64,000 nt of DNA, from assembly GCF_003584565.2 (NCBI RefSeq), contig NZ_CP031010.1, positions 248,001 to 312,000 on the forward strand, in the 5' to 3' direction. How positions within the stretch are numbered: position 1 is the first letter of the stretch; each line of letters begins with the position of its first letter. Positions 1 to 8,737 of this stretch are shown one piece after another. The notes below the pieces were generated by a model. That model searched no databases, had not been told where the DNA came from, and worked only from the letters and a program-made list of their open reading frames with translations. The position numbers were made by a program, and so were the translations under genes. This DNA comes from Alteromonas sp. RKMC-009. Lineage in GTDB: Bacteria > Pseudomonadota > Gammaproteobacteria > Enterobacterales > Alteromonadaceae.

Positions 1-1
1 A

Positions 2-253
2 CTGTTCGGCTCAGATCGGCCAAACCCCGGCGGCTCAGCCATTCACGAAATGGGCGGCGCGCGCATGGGGCGTGATGCCAGAACATCGGTTTTGAACGGG
101 TATAATCAATCTCACGATGTCCCCAATCTGTTTGTGACAGACGGTGCTGCCATGGCATCGTCAGCCTGCCAGAATCCCTCTCTTACCTACATGGCACTGA
201 CTGCCAGAGCAGCAACATACGCTGCAGAGCAGTTACGGGCGGGAAGGGTGTAG
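2..253 (+). CDS. GMC family FAD-dependent oxidoreductase, C-terminal fragment
   Basis: Only the last 83 codons are inside the window; the gene enters from the left in frame 2. The visible part has the C-terminal GMC signature: a GGSAIHEMGGARMG stretch that carries the active-site His, then LFVTDGAAMASSACQNPS and a TYMALTARAA helix. In this family that block closes the FAD site and supplies the catalytic His pair. GMC enzymes oxidise alcohols or sugar hydroxyls, including C3 of glycosides, but the substrate cannot be read from the tail. A strong intrinsic terminator follows at once, so this is the end of an operon. It may be linked to the glycosidase, ThuA and TIM-barrel genes downstream (inference). 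The family call is firm and the substrate is unknown. Confidence 0.88.
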   Translation: MFGSDRPNPGGSAIHEMGGARMGRDARTSVLNGYNQSHDVPNLFVTDGAAMASSACQNPSLTYMALTARAATYAAEQLRAGRV

Positions 254-260
254 TCACACC

Positions 261-298
261 GGGCCGGTATATTTGCGTGTTATACCGGCCCGTTTTTA
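261..298 (+). terminator. Intrinsic terminator after the GMC gene
   Basis: Perfect 11-bp stem GGGCCGGTATA (261-271) with TATACCGGCCC (281-291), a 9-nt loop, then GTTTTTAT. It lies 8 nt after the GMC stop and before the convergent TetR gene. Confidence 0.9.
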
Positions 299-321
299 TG
301 TGTTTTGGTGAGATTACCATG

Positions 322-969
322 TCAGGCGTTGTGATCGGGGGAACACAGGTAGTAGGTTTGCACTTCGGTCACTTCTTCCAGCAATTCTTCCCAGCTCAAC
401 CCTTCTGTAATGGGCTCCAGGCTGCCGAATCCCAGGTATCTTGCCAGCGACGTGTTGAGAATTTTAAAACAGGTATGGGCTACCCGTTCCGGGTTCTCCC
501 GTTTTATCTCGTCTTTGAATTGCAGCAGCAGTGATTCATACAGCGCCTGACTGTTTTTATAAATTTTCGTACCGGCTTCAGAAACGATTTTGTCACTAAG
601 GGCGAGTTTCATGAAGGCGCGGATAAGCGGCGCAAAAATTTGTAAATGTTCGGCGTATTCACGGCCAGCTTGCTTAATGGCTTCCTTTAACGACGTTGTG
701 GTTTCAGACAGCTTAAGAAACCGGGCTTCAATATCTTTCGATGCTTGCAGGTACTCTTTTTTCTGTAATTCAATCAACAGGGTTTCTTTGCTTTCAAAGC
801 GGTAATAAATAGACCCCACTGACACACCAGTCAGTTTACTGAGTTCTTTAAGCGTAAATTCATCAGGGCCTTTTTCTTTCAGTAAATTTGCAGACACCTC
901 AAATATTTTTTCCTGAGCGTTACGGCTCCGGCGCTGCTGTGCCTGACGAAATCGGGCAGGTTCGTTCAT
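322..969 (-). CDS. TetR/AcrR family transcriptional regulator
   Basis: A 215-aa TetR-type repressor. An N-terminal basic arm (about residues 7-20) precedes a helix-turn-helix at roughly 35-58 (TLKELSKLTGVSVGSIYYRF), the canonical TetR recognition helix ending in YYRF followed by K/E-rich helix 4. The C-terminal part (70-215) is an all-helical ligand and dimerisation domain with no recognisable subfamily signature. The gene converges on the GMC tail and diverges from the GH43 gene. The intervening 260 bp carries a perfect 12-bp inverted repeat that is an operator candidate for this protein (inference). The ligand is unknown; a glycoside or aglycone is plausible from context. Confidence 0.9.
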   Translation of the reverse strand: MNEPARFRQAQQRRSRNAQEKIFEVSANLLKEKGPDEFTLKELSKLTGVSVGSIYYRFESKETLLIELQKKEYLQASKDIEARFLKLSETTTSLKEAIKQAGREYAEHLQIFAPLIRAFMKLALSDKIVSEAGTKIYKNSQALYESLLLQFKDEIKRENPERVAHTCFKILNTSLARYLGFGSLEPITEGLSWEELLEEVTEVQTYYLCSPDHNA

Positions 970-1115
970 CTTTTTCTTCTTTCTGTTATGGAATTTAACT
1001 ATCTGATTTTCAGGTAGTTCTTATCAATGTTATTGATTTTTCAAATCGTTAAAAAAATGTTGTGATCTGGCATGCTGTGAAGTGCTTCTTTTCCAGTTGA
1101 GTCACTCCGGCATCA

Positions 1116-1167
1116 TGTGCATTAGCACGCAAAATGCTTCCCTTATGTGTTTTGATGCTAATGCACA
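1116..1167. promoter_or_regulatory. Perfect 12-bp inverted repeat between tetR-like and GH43 genes
   Basis: TGTGCATTAGCA (1116-1127) is the exact reverse complement of TGCTAATGCACA (1156-1167), with a 28-nt spacer. It is followed at about 1172-1180 by a run of T. It could be a pair of operator half-sites for the divergent regulator, or a long-loop hairpin with a T-run acting as an attenuator before GH43. The sequence does not decide which. Confidence 0.55.
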
Positions 1168-1232
1168 CATTCTTTTTTTTACAGAAAAAATTGTCAGGTT
1201 CGACAAAATCGGGCCTCAGACGGAGTAATGCC

Positions 1233-2843
1233 ATGCCAGTGTCACGCAGAGATTTTCTTTCCTTATCCACCGGAGCGGCCACCGGCCTGAGTTTATTACC
1301 GGGACTGTCTGTGGCATCAGCAAGCCAGCCTGCTTGGCGACGTTCAGCAGAAGGGCATCGTCAGGCTGACCTGGGTGACGGTACTTACCTGAATCCGGTA
1401 CTGGCCGGAGATTATCCTGACCCCACAATCCTGCGGGATGGTGACGATTACTACATGACCCATTCGTCGTTTGATGCTGCGCCGGGCATTTTAATCTGGC
1501 ACTCCAAAGATCTGGTGAACTGGCAACCCGTGGGCCCTGCGCTGGAAGAGCCGTTGGGGATTGTGTTTGCCATGGATTTAGTCAAACACAACGGCCGGTA
1601 CTACATCTATATTCCGTTTATGAAAGCGCCCTGGTCGCCGCCACTGGCAAGTTTTGCCAATATTATGGTGATTCACGCTGACAACATTGAGGGCCCATGG
1701 AGCGAACCTGTTGATCTGCACCTCGGCGGTGTGATTGACCCTGGCCACATCGTGGACGAGAAGGGGCAGCGCTGGCTGTTTACATCAGGCATTAAGCGAA
1801 TTCGACTGGCAGATGATGGTCTGTCGACCATCGGTGAGCTGGAGCAGGTGTATGATGGCTGGCAGTATCCTGATGACTGGATCACCGAAGCCTACGCACT
1901 GGAAGGACCTAAGTTATTCCGTCGCGGGGATTACTTCTATCTTGTGTCTGCAGTGGGTGGTACCGCTGGTCCTGCAACCGGCCATATGGTGATTGTGGCG
2001 CGCTCCAAAACCATCGACGGTCCCTGGGAAAATTGCCCGCATAACCCCATTGTCAGAACCGAAAGTGAGGACGAAAAGTGGTGGTCCCGTGGCCATGCCA
2101 CCATGCTGGAAGGGCCGCAGGGCAAGTGGTACATGGTGTATCACGGTTATGAAAATGGTTTTCGTACGTTGGGACGACAAACCCTGGTTGAGCCTATGGG
2201 CTGGGATGATGATAACTGGCCTGTCGCATTGGGTGGTGATTTATCTCTGCCGCTACCAAAACCAGAAGGCGAGGCGCTACCTCATGGGTTTACTCATTCA
2301 GACAACTTCACATCGTCTTCCCTTGGCACCCGCTGGACCTTCTTTGGCGCCGCTGCCAGTGAGAAGTCGCGGGTAACTTATACGCCTGATGGTTTGAAAC
2401 TGAAAGCCGCCGGTTCGTCCCCAACCGACAGTGCGCCGTTGGTGCAGACCATTGGCGATCAGGCCTATGAAATCAGTGTTATCGTCAATCTGGAAGCGGG
2501 TACCGAAGCGGGCTTATTGCTGTTTTATAACAACCGTTTGTATCTGGGGATGGGACAAAGTGAATCAGGCATGGTGACCTACCGTGGCGGTAAATCCAGC
2601 TACTGGCGGGAGCCGGCACCGCAAACCAGACGGCTTCACATGAAAATACGTAACGACCGTCACATCGTTACCTTCTACTACAGTGAAGACGGAAAAAACT
2701 GGACCCGCCATACCGTGCGCAGTGAGACCTCAGGGTATAACGTGAATACCATTGATGACCTGCAGGGGCTGAAACCGGCATTATTTGCCTGCGGGAAAGG
2801 CAGTGCTACGTTTAGTCAGTTTACTTATCGCGGGCTGAAATAA
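1233..2843 (+). CDS. Glycoside hydrolase family 43 protein, Tat-exported
   Basis: A 536-aa GH43 enzyme (beta-xylosidase / alpha-L-arabinofuranosidase type). I start it at the ATG at 1233, which has GGAG 7 nt upstream and gives a clean twin-arginine signal (SRRDFLSLS) with a hydrophobic segment; an upstream in-frame ATG would bury this signal. The five-bladed propeller begins near residue 55 with DYPDPTIL, whose Asp is the expected general base. An IDPGHI segment supplies the pKa-modulating Asp and an ALEGPKLF segment the general-acid Glu. Residues about 350-536 form a beta-sandwich (ConA-like) domain as in GH43 xylosidases. It is transcribed with GH106 and GH3 downstream. The product is probably folded and exported to the periplasm. 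Exact specificity is not readable. Confidence 0.88.
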   Translation: MPVSRRDFLSLSTGAATGLSLLPGLSVASASQPAWRRSAEGHRQADLGDGTYLNPVLAGDYPDPTILRDGDDYYMTHSSFDAAPGILIWHSKDLVNWQPVGPALEEPLGIVFAMDLVKHNGRYYIYIPFMKAPWSPPLASFANIMVIHADNIEGPWSEPVDLHLGGVIDPGHIVDEKGQRWLFTSGIKRIRLADDGLSTIGELEQVYDGWQYPDDWITEAYALEGPKLFRRGDYFYLVSAVGGTAGPATGHMVIVARSKTIDGPWENCPHNPIVRTESEDEKWWSRGHATMLEGPQGKWYMVYHGYENGFRTLGRQTLVEPMGWDDDNWPVALGGDLSLPLPKPEGEALPHGFTHSDNFTSSSLGTRWTFFGAAASEKSRVTYTPDGLKLKAAGSSPTDSAPLVQTIGDQAYEISVIVNLEAGTEAGLLLFYNNRLYLGMGQSESGMVTYRGGKSSYWREPAPQTRRLHMKIRNDRHIVTFYYSEDGKNWTRHTVRSETSGYNVNTIDDLQGLKPALFACGKGSATFSQFTYRGLK

Positions 2844-2950
2844 GTCCGCGATACTCACTCTCTATACCTGGCCCTGCAACCTATTGAAAATACACAGTCC
2901 AGCTATTGAAGAAATCCATTGTATGAAATGTTAAAAATTTGCTGAAATGC

Positions 2951-2974
2951 AAACTTGAGTAAAGGTTCAAGTTT
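2951..2974. promoter_or_regulatory. Dyad symmetry upstream of the GH106 gene
   Basis: AAACTTGA (2951-2958) and TCAAGTTT (2967-2974) form an 8-bp dyad with an 8-nt spacer in the 184-bp gap between the GH43 stop and the GH106 start. It is a candidate operator. No T-run follows, so a terminator is unlikely. Confidence 0.35.
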
Positions 2975-3027
2975 ATGTGGGTTGATATCCTCTCTTCTTG
3001 ACGTTATGACATTCAATGGAGAGATAA

Positions 3028-6000
3028 ATGATATTCAACCCGCGCCGCGTTTTCCTGCTGGTTCTCGCTTTCATTTTTAGTACTCCGGTTCTTGCTGAGT
3101 CTTCAGAGTCATTAAGTGACAACTTCCACACGCCTTCATCAACCTACGCCCCCCATGCGTGGTGGCACTGGATGAACGGCGATGTAAATCCCGATGAAGC
3201 CGCTGCCGATTTAGAGTGGCTGCATGCTGCCGGTGTGGGTGGCGTGCAATTGTTCGATGCAGGCATGGGACCGCCACCGGAAACACCGCTTACTTTTGGT
3301 AGTGCAGCCTGGAAAAGTGCCGTTCAGCAAAGTGCTGCCAAAGCGAAATCGCTTGGGTTAGATTTTGTGATCACCACATCCCCGGGCTGGAGCGCCACTG
3401 GCGGCCCGTGGGTAATGCCTCAGGATGCCATGAAAAAATGGGTGTGGTCAGAAACTGAAATAAAAGGCGGTGAGCAAATCACCACGTCATTACCTTTACC
3501 CCCCGCCGTTGCAGGGCCGTTTCAGGATATTCCCGTTGAGGCCATCGGTCACGCATCCCATCATATCGACGATTATTACCGCGATGTCAAAGTACTGGCC
3601 TACCCGGTTAAGGCACATGAGTCTGTTGCTCTTCAGGTTTCAGGAAAGGCATCACTGACAGAGCAGCTGGGTGACGGACGCTTCTGGCCAGCTACGGCTA
3701 TTGATGCTGATGAAAACGGTATCGTGCGCTTGCAATTCGATGCCGGTAAAAATGTGAGCGTGCAGGGCGTGACACTCGGCTTACCCGGCAGCCGCGGTTT
3801 TGGTACGCCTAATCCGCCGGTAGCCACCTGGTTTGCTTGTGAAAGTGAGTCTCAGACAAGCTGTACGCCGCTGGCAGTGCTAGATGCAACACGCTCACTT
3901 ACCCGAACCGCCTCGTTTGAAACTGTTACCGCCCGCTACTTTGCCCTTACACTCACCCGCAGCACTGAACCGGGTTTTATCGATACGCTAAGTTATGCTC
4001 AGGGGGCAAACAAATTGCCTTTCCCTGCCCACGCCAGTGCTTATGCGGTGTCGGAAGTGCAGCTTCATGTTCGCCCGGTGGTAAATGCGTTTGAAGAAAA
4101 AGCCGGATTTGCCGCTGCGTCCCGCTACTACCCGTTAAATGTGCAAAATGCTTCTGAGGCTGCTGTTTCAGCAAATGATGTGCGCGACATTACAAGCTTT
4201 ATGGATGAGAACGGTACCTTAAACTGGCAGGCGCCGGCAGGGCAGTGGCGTATTGTCAGGTTGGGGTACAGCTTAACCGGACACGAAAATGGTCCGGCAC
4301 AGCACAATGCCACCGGCCTTGAAACCGATAAATTTAACGCTGAAGCACTGAGCCGATACCTCGATACGTACCTGCAGTTTTACCGCGATGAAAACGGTGA
4401 ACTGTTCGACGGCATCACCGGCCTGCTCAGTGACAGCATCGAATCGGGTCCGCAGAATGCTGGTACCGAATTGCTTGACGCCTTTGCAGCAGCCACGCCC
4501 TATGATGTAACGCCCTGGTTGCCAGCACTCACCGGTGAAGTGATTAGCAGCGCTGCCGAAACCGACCGATTCTTATGGGATTACCGGCACTTTCTGTCAC
4601 AAACGTTGAATACCGCGCACTACAAAACCATTGCTGCAAGAGCTGAAAAACTCGGGCTCGACTATTACACCGAAGCATTGGAAGACCACCGCCCGCAACT
4701 TGGGAACGACATCGATATGCGTCTGGCGGGCGGGATTCCCATGGCAGCGTTCTGGTACTTTGACCCTGAAAAAAATCCTAAGCCCACCTACATTGCCGAT
4801 GTGAAAGGGGCGGCTTCTGTCGCCACGCTGAAAGGCGAACAGATTGTGGCAGTTGAAGCCATGACTGCCTTCGGTCAGCCCTGGGACATTGGTCCTGCGG
4901 AACTGAAGCGGGCAGCCGACAGAGCACTGGTGTACGGCGGCAACCGGTTTATGTTGCACAGCTCTGTGCATCAGGCGCAAGGTATTGACGGTACACCCGG
5001 CAAGCCGATGATGCCGCTGCTCGGGCATTACTTTAACCGCAACAGTACCTGGGCTGGTATGGCAAAGCCATGGATCACCTATCTCACCCGCGCTCAGTAT
5101 TTGATGCAGCAAGGCGCGCCGGTAAGTACCTTTGCCTATTTTATTGGCGAGGAAGCACCGGTGACGTCTCTATTTGGTGATGAGCAGCCCGGTGATGCGC
5201 CACAACATAGTATTCCTCCGGGCGCCGCCTTCGATTATGTCTCGGCGCAGGCACTGGACTGGCTAACAGTAACGAAAAATAAAACCCTTCAAACCCGGGG
5301 CGGCACGGAATATCAGTTTATCTACCTTGGTGGCGATGCCTCGCTGATGACACTGTCAACCCTGCATAAGCTGCAAGAACTGGCAGAGCAGGGGGTGACG
5401 ATTGTTGGGGAAATGCCCGCTGGCAGTCCGTCCCTTGCCGATGATCAGGCTGTGTTTAAGAAGCAGGCAAACGCCCTTTGGCAAAGGACTAATGTAATCG
5501 CCACAAGCAACATTCAATCTGCCATGGATGCGCTGAGCGTGCCGCCACAATGGCAGTTCGACAATTCGCAAAATGATTTGCTGGTGAGGCAACGCCGCAC
5601 AGATGACGGCGACATTTACTTCATTGTGAATACCGCTGATATGCCAGTGGAGAACCTTTTTACTCCGTCCCGTAACGGCAACTTCGCATACCGGTTTGAT
5701 GCAGTAAACGGAAAGGTTACTGAGCTTGAACAGTCGGGTAGAAGCGTGTCGCTGTCACTACCTGCATTTGGCTCTGTGTTTATTTTTATTACCAATAAAC
5801 CGCTGAAAAAAGCAGCACCGGCGCAGCAACCGAGCCTGCAGAAACACGAAGTTCAAACTGCCTGGTCGTTAACCTTCGATAGCGCTGACGGGCCGCTTGA
5901 GGAAGTGAATCTGAATGCGCTCACCCCGCTCAATGAACTGGGAAATACAACTCTGCAAGGGTTCAGTGGTATCAGTCACTACGAGACCGGATTTACTGTG

Positions 6001-6306
6001 CCTAAAAGTTGTACCACTCCGATTGGCATAGCGGTGGGGGACGCAGGGAATATTGCCAGATTCACACTTAACGGCCACGACATCGGCACACTGTTTACAC
6101 CGCCCTGGCAGGTGATTGCACCCGAAGCATTTAAACGGGGGATGAACACCCTTCGCATTGATGTGGCTAACTACTGGGCCAACCAGCTTATCTGGCAGGC
6201 AAAAAACAACCCGGTGAAAAGCGGATTCCCGTCGGGCGTGTACTCACCGGATGCCAGTTACCGGATGGCCGGACTCCGCGGGCCTTTTTCAGTTTTATGC
6301 CAATAA
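3028..6306 (+). CDS. Glycoside hydrolase family 106, probable alpha-L-rhamnosidase
   Basis: A 1092-aa secreted protein with a Sec signal peptide (hydrophobic core FLLVLAFIFSTPVLA). The N-terminal catalytic region has GH106 hallmarks: WWHWMNGDV, a GGVQLFDAGMG strand and a TSPGWSATGGPWV loop. Length and the C-terminal beta-sandwich region (residues about 930-1090, ending in a galactose-binding-like FxVPK...GxxxxxxLNG pattern) match the family. GH106 enzymes remove terminal alpha-L-rhamnose from plant or algal glycans and from flavonoid rhamnosides. The gene starts at an ATG with GGAGAG upstream and is 15 nt from the GH3 gene, so the two are probably co-transcribed. A rhamnosidase plus beta-glucosidase is the pair needed to strip rutinose or neohesperidose from a polyphenol (inference). 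Confidence 0.87.
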   Translation: MIFNPRRVFLLVLAFIFSTPVLAESSESLSDNFHTPSSTYAPHAWWHWMNGDVNPDEAAADLEWLHAAGVGGVQLFDAGMGPPPETPLTFGSAAWKSAVQQSAAKAKSLGLDFVITTSPGWSATGGPWVMPQDAMKKWVWSETEIKGGEQITTSLPLPPAVAGPFQDIPVEAIGHASHHIDDYYRDVKVLAYPVKAHESVALQVSGKASLTEQLGDGRFWPATAIDADENGIVRLQFDAGKNVSVQGVTLGLPGSRGFGTPNPPVATWFACESESQTSCTPLAVLDATRSLTRTASFETVTARYFALTLTRSTEPGFIDTLSYAQGANKLPFPAHASAYAVSEVQLHVRPVVNAFEEKAGFAAASRYYPLNVQNASEAAVSANDVRDITSFMDENGTLNWQAPAGQWRIVRLGYSLTGHENGPAQHNATGLETDKFNAEALSRYLDTYLQFYRDENGELFDGITGLLSDSIESGPQNAGTELLDAFAAATPYDVTPWLPALTGEVISSAAETDRFLWDYRHFLSQTLNTAHYKTIAARAEKLGLDYYTEALEDHRPQLGNDIDMRLAGGIPMAAFWYFDPEKNPKPTYIADVKGAASVATLKGEQIVAVEAMTAFGQPWDIGPAELKRAADRALVYGGNRFMLHSSVHQAQGIDGTPGKPMMPLLGHYFNRNSTWAGMAKPWITYLTRAQYLMQQGAPVSTFAYFIGEEAPVTSLFGDEQPGDAPQHSIPPGAAFDYVSAQALDWLTVTKNKTLQTRGGTEYQFIYLGGDASLMTLSTLHKLQELAEQGVTIVGEMPAGSPSLADDQAVFKKQANALWQRTNVIATSNIQSAMDALSVPPQWQFDNSQNDLLVRQRRTDDGDIYFIVNTADMPVENLFTPSRNGNFAYRFDAVNGKVTELEQSGRSVSLSLPAFGSVFIFITNKPLKKAAPAQQPSLQKHEVQTAWSLTFDSADGPLEEVNLNALTPLNELGNTTLQGFSGISHYETGFTVPKSCTTPIGIAVGDAGNIARFTLNGHDIGTLFTPPWQVIAPEAFKRGMNTLRIDVANYWANQLIWQAKNNPVKSGFPSGVYSPDASYRMAGLRGPFSVLCQ

Positions 6307-6321
6307 CCTCACAGGATGAAC

Positions 6322-8616
6322 ATGAATAAAAACGTTACCAGACGTACCTTTCTGAAAGGTTCTATCGCCACTGCCGTAATCGCCGCCGTCTCCGGCTGTG
6401 CCAGCCAGGTAAAAGGCAAACAGGACACACACCTGACCGGCCTCATTGCCCGTATGACACTGGAAGAAAAAGCCGGACAACTGCATATGGACGGTGTGTT
6501 GTCTCCCCGTATGGTGCAGCCGAATTTCCAGAAGATTAATCCGTTCACGCCTAACTTCTCACCGGAGCAGGCGGCAGACTTACTGAAGAATCAGCAGGCG
6601 CAAATCAAAAGCGGCATGATGGGCATGATGACGTCGCCGGAAGACATCGATTCGGTTATTTACGCACAAACCGCAGCGGTAAAAGACACCCGCCTTAAAA
6701 TTCCGTTAATTTTCGGTGCCGATATTATTCATGGCCACCATACTATTTTCCCGGTACCGCTGGCGGAAGCGGCCAGTTTTGAACCGGAACTGGCAGAACG
6801 CACAGCACGGGCCTGCGCCGTTGAAGCAACGACCAATCTGGGTATTGATGTGACCTACGCGCCCATGGTGGACATTGCCCGTGATCAGCGCTGGGGCCGT
6901 GTGGTGGAAGGTGCCGGTGAAGATGTGCTGTTAGGCAGTTTATTCGCAGCGGCGAGAGTCAAAGGATTCCAGGGGAGCGGCCCTGCCGACTCACGGGGAT
7001 TACTGGCGTGTCCTAAACACTTCCTTGCATACGGAGCGGCGGAATCCGGGTTGGATTATCAGGGCACGTCAGTGTCTGACCGGGTGCTGCACGAAGTGTA
7101 TTTGCCGCCTTTCAAAGCTGCCTTTGAGGCGGGTGCCATTTTTACCATGGCGTCTTTCAATACTATTGACGGCGTGCCAGCTACCGGTAATAAGGCCATT
7201 CTAACCGACTTACTGCGTGATGAGATGCACTTCAGCGGCGTGGTCATTTCCGACTTCCAGAGTGAACTGGAACTGATTAAGCATGGCTATGCCAAAGACG
7301 AAAAAGCAGCGGCAAAACTGGCGCTGTCAGCAGGTTGTGACATTGGTATGGTCAGCGGCATCTTCCCTAAATATGTGCCTGAACTGGTGCGCAGCGGCGA
7401 GCTCGACGAGGCCATTGTGGATAAAGCCGTGTACCGCATTCTGCATGTGAAACAGCAGGCCGGATTGTTTGACGACCCGTTCCACCGCATCGACGAAATA
7501 GCGGCACCGCAGCAGGCCCCGGAAGAACATATTGCACTGGCGCGGGAAGCTGCAACCAAGTCGGTTGTGTTACTGAAAAACACCGGCAGTGTGCTGCCGC
7601 TGAGTAAAGAACAAAAAGTTGCGTTGATTGGCCCCTTCGCGAAGGATCTTAAAAACATCGACGGTTCCTGGTCGCCTTTTGCACCGCAAAAAGCGTCTGT
7701 ATCCCTTGAAGCCGGATTTGCAGAGAAAATACCTGCTGCGCAACTCCTTACTGAAGACGGGTGCGGTATCGACACCGCCATTGAAGGTGGCATAAAGCGA
7801 GCTGTAGAGGCTGCTAAACAGTGTGACGTGGTGGTGCTGGCAATTGGTGAGGCCACTAACATGTCTGGTGAGGCGTCATCGCGGGCAGAAATCACTCTGC
7901 CGGCAGCACAACAGGCGTTAGCTGAAGCACTGGCCGCTACCGGCAAACCGCTGGTGGTATTACTGCGAAATGGTCGTGCCATGGCGCTGGAAGGGGCAGT
8001 GCGAGAGGCATCAGCCATTCTGGTCACCTGGTTCCTGGGCACAGAAAGCGGCCATGCTATAGCTGATGTGGTGTTTGGCGATCAGTCGCCTTCAGGTCGT
8101 CTGCCGGTAACTTTCCCCATCGCCAGCGGGCAACAGCCGTATTATTATGCAAGGGAAAGCTCCGGTCGTCCGCCGGCACCGGGTACAACCCATATGTTCC
8201 AGTCTCATTTCATTGGTATTCCCGATGATGCGCTGTACCCCTTCGGACATGGTCTGACGTATTCGGAAATCACCTACAGCGGTGTGACACTGGATAAAAG
8301 TGAAGTGAAAAAGGGTGAGGCGGTCACGGCATCGGTTACGGTGACGAATACCGGTAAGCGGGCAGCCACAGAAGTTGTGCAGTGCTATATTCAGGACCGG
8401 TTTGCCTCAGTTGTGCAACCGGTACAGAAGCTCATCGACTTCGACAAAATTACCCTGGCTGCCGGGGAAAGCCGGTCAATTTCTTTTACCATCAAGCCGC
8501 AACAGATGACTTTTATTGCCCGCGATTTATCGCAACAACTGGAGAGTGGTGAATTCAGAGTGTGGATTGCGCCATCGGCAAGAGCCGGTGAAGCGGAGAG
8601 TTTTACACTAAGCTGA
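6322..8616 (+). CDS. Glycoside hydrolase family 3 beta-glucosidase (BglX-like), Tat lipoprotein
   Basis: A 764-aa GH3 enzyme. Of two ATGs 6 nt apart, the second (6322) is preferred because AGG at 6313-6315 is then properly spaced. The N-terminus is a twin-arginine signal (TRRTFLKGS) ending in a lipobox-like AVSGC, which suggests a Tat-exported lipoprotein. The GH3 N domain ends with GVVISDFQSE, whose Asp (codon 7252-7254, residue 311) is the expected nucleophile. A GH3 C domain follows (residues about 400-620, NGRAMALEG), then a fibronectin-III-like domain (about 650-745, EVVQCYIQD). It probably cleaves beta-glucosides or short oligosaccharides released by the GH43/GH106 partners. Exact specificity is unknown. 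Confidence 0.92.
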   Translation: MNKNVTRRTFLKGSIATAVIAAVSGCASQVKGKQDTHLTGLIARMTLEEKAGQLHMDGVLSPRMVQPNFQKINPFTPNFSPEQAADLLKNQQAQIKSGMMGMMTSPEDIDSVIYAQTAAVKDTRLKIPLIFGADIIHGHHTIFPVPLAEAASFEPELAERTARACAVEATTNLGIDVTYAPMVDIARDQRWGRVVEGAGEDVLLGSLFAAARVKGFQGSGPADSRGLLACPKHFLAYGAAESGLDYQGTSVSDRVLHEVYLPPFKAAFEAGAIFTMASFNTIDGVPATGNKAILTDLLRDEMHFSGVVISDFQSELELIKHGYAKDEKAAAKLALSAGCDIGMVSGIFPKYVPELVRSGELDEAIVDKAVYRILHVKQQAGLFDDPFHRIDEIAAPQQAPEEHIALAREAATKSVVLLKNTGSVLPLSKEQKVALIGPFAKDLKNIDGSWSPFAPQKASVSLEAGFAEKIPAAQLLTEDGCGIDTAIEGGIKRAVEAAKQCDVVVLAIGEATNMSGEASSRAEITLPAAQQALAEALAATGKPLVVLLRNGRAMALEGAVREASAILVTWFLGTESGHAIADVVFGDQSPSGRLPVTFPIASGQQPYYYARESSGRPPAPGTTHMFQSHFIGIPDDALYPFGHGLTYSEITYSGVTLDKSEVKKGEAVTASVTVTNTGKRAATEVVQCYIQDRFASVVQPVQKLIDFDKITLAAGESRSISFTIKPQQMTFIARDLSQQLESGEFRVWIAPSARAGEAESFTLS

Positions 8617-8623
8617 TTGCAAT

Positions 8624-8648
8624 GGGTGCTGTGACCACAGCGCCCTTT
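8624..8648 (+). terminator. Probable terminator of the GH43-GH106-GH3 operon
   Basis: Stem GGGTGCTG (8624-8631) with CAGCGCCC (8638-8645), one G-T pair and a 6-nt loop, then TTTC. It begins 7 nt after the GH3 stop codon. The T-run is weak. Confidence 0.6.
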
Positions 8649-8688
8649 CAAAAAAAGTGCAGTTGCTGGTAGCTAGCCGCCAGACGTT

Positions 8689-8714
8689 GAAGCCCGGCAA
8701 TTATACCGGGCTTC
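8689..8714. terminator. Hairpin between convergent GH3 and ThuA genes
   Basis: Perfect 9-bp stem GAAGCCCGG (8689-8697) with CCGGGCTTC (8706-8714) and an 8-nt loop, lying 23 bp before the ThuA-gene stop. No T-run on either side. It is probably a transcription end or 3' RNA stabiliser for the minus-strand gene. Confidence 0.5.
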
Positions 8715-8737
8715 AGTAAAAGTGAGTTACGCAGACA

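Noticed and set aside
4597..5112. 171-codon minus-strand ORF inside the GH106 gene
   Set aside because: Antisense shadow of a conserved coding region; no recognisable domain.
7287..8042. Long minus-strand ORF of 251 codons inside the GH3 gene
   Set aside because: It is antisense to a clear GH3 domain, has low-complexity Ser/Ala-rich composition and no ribosome site.
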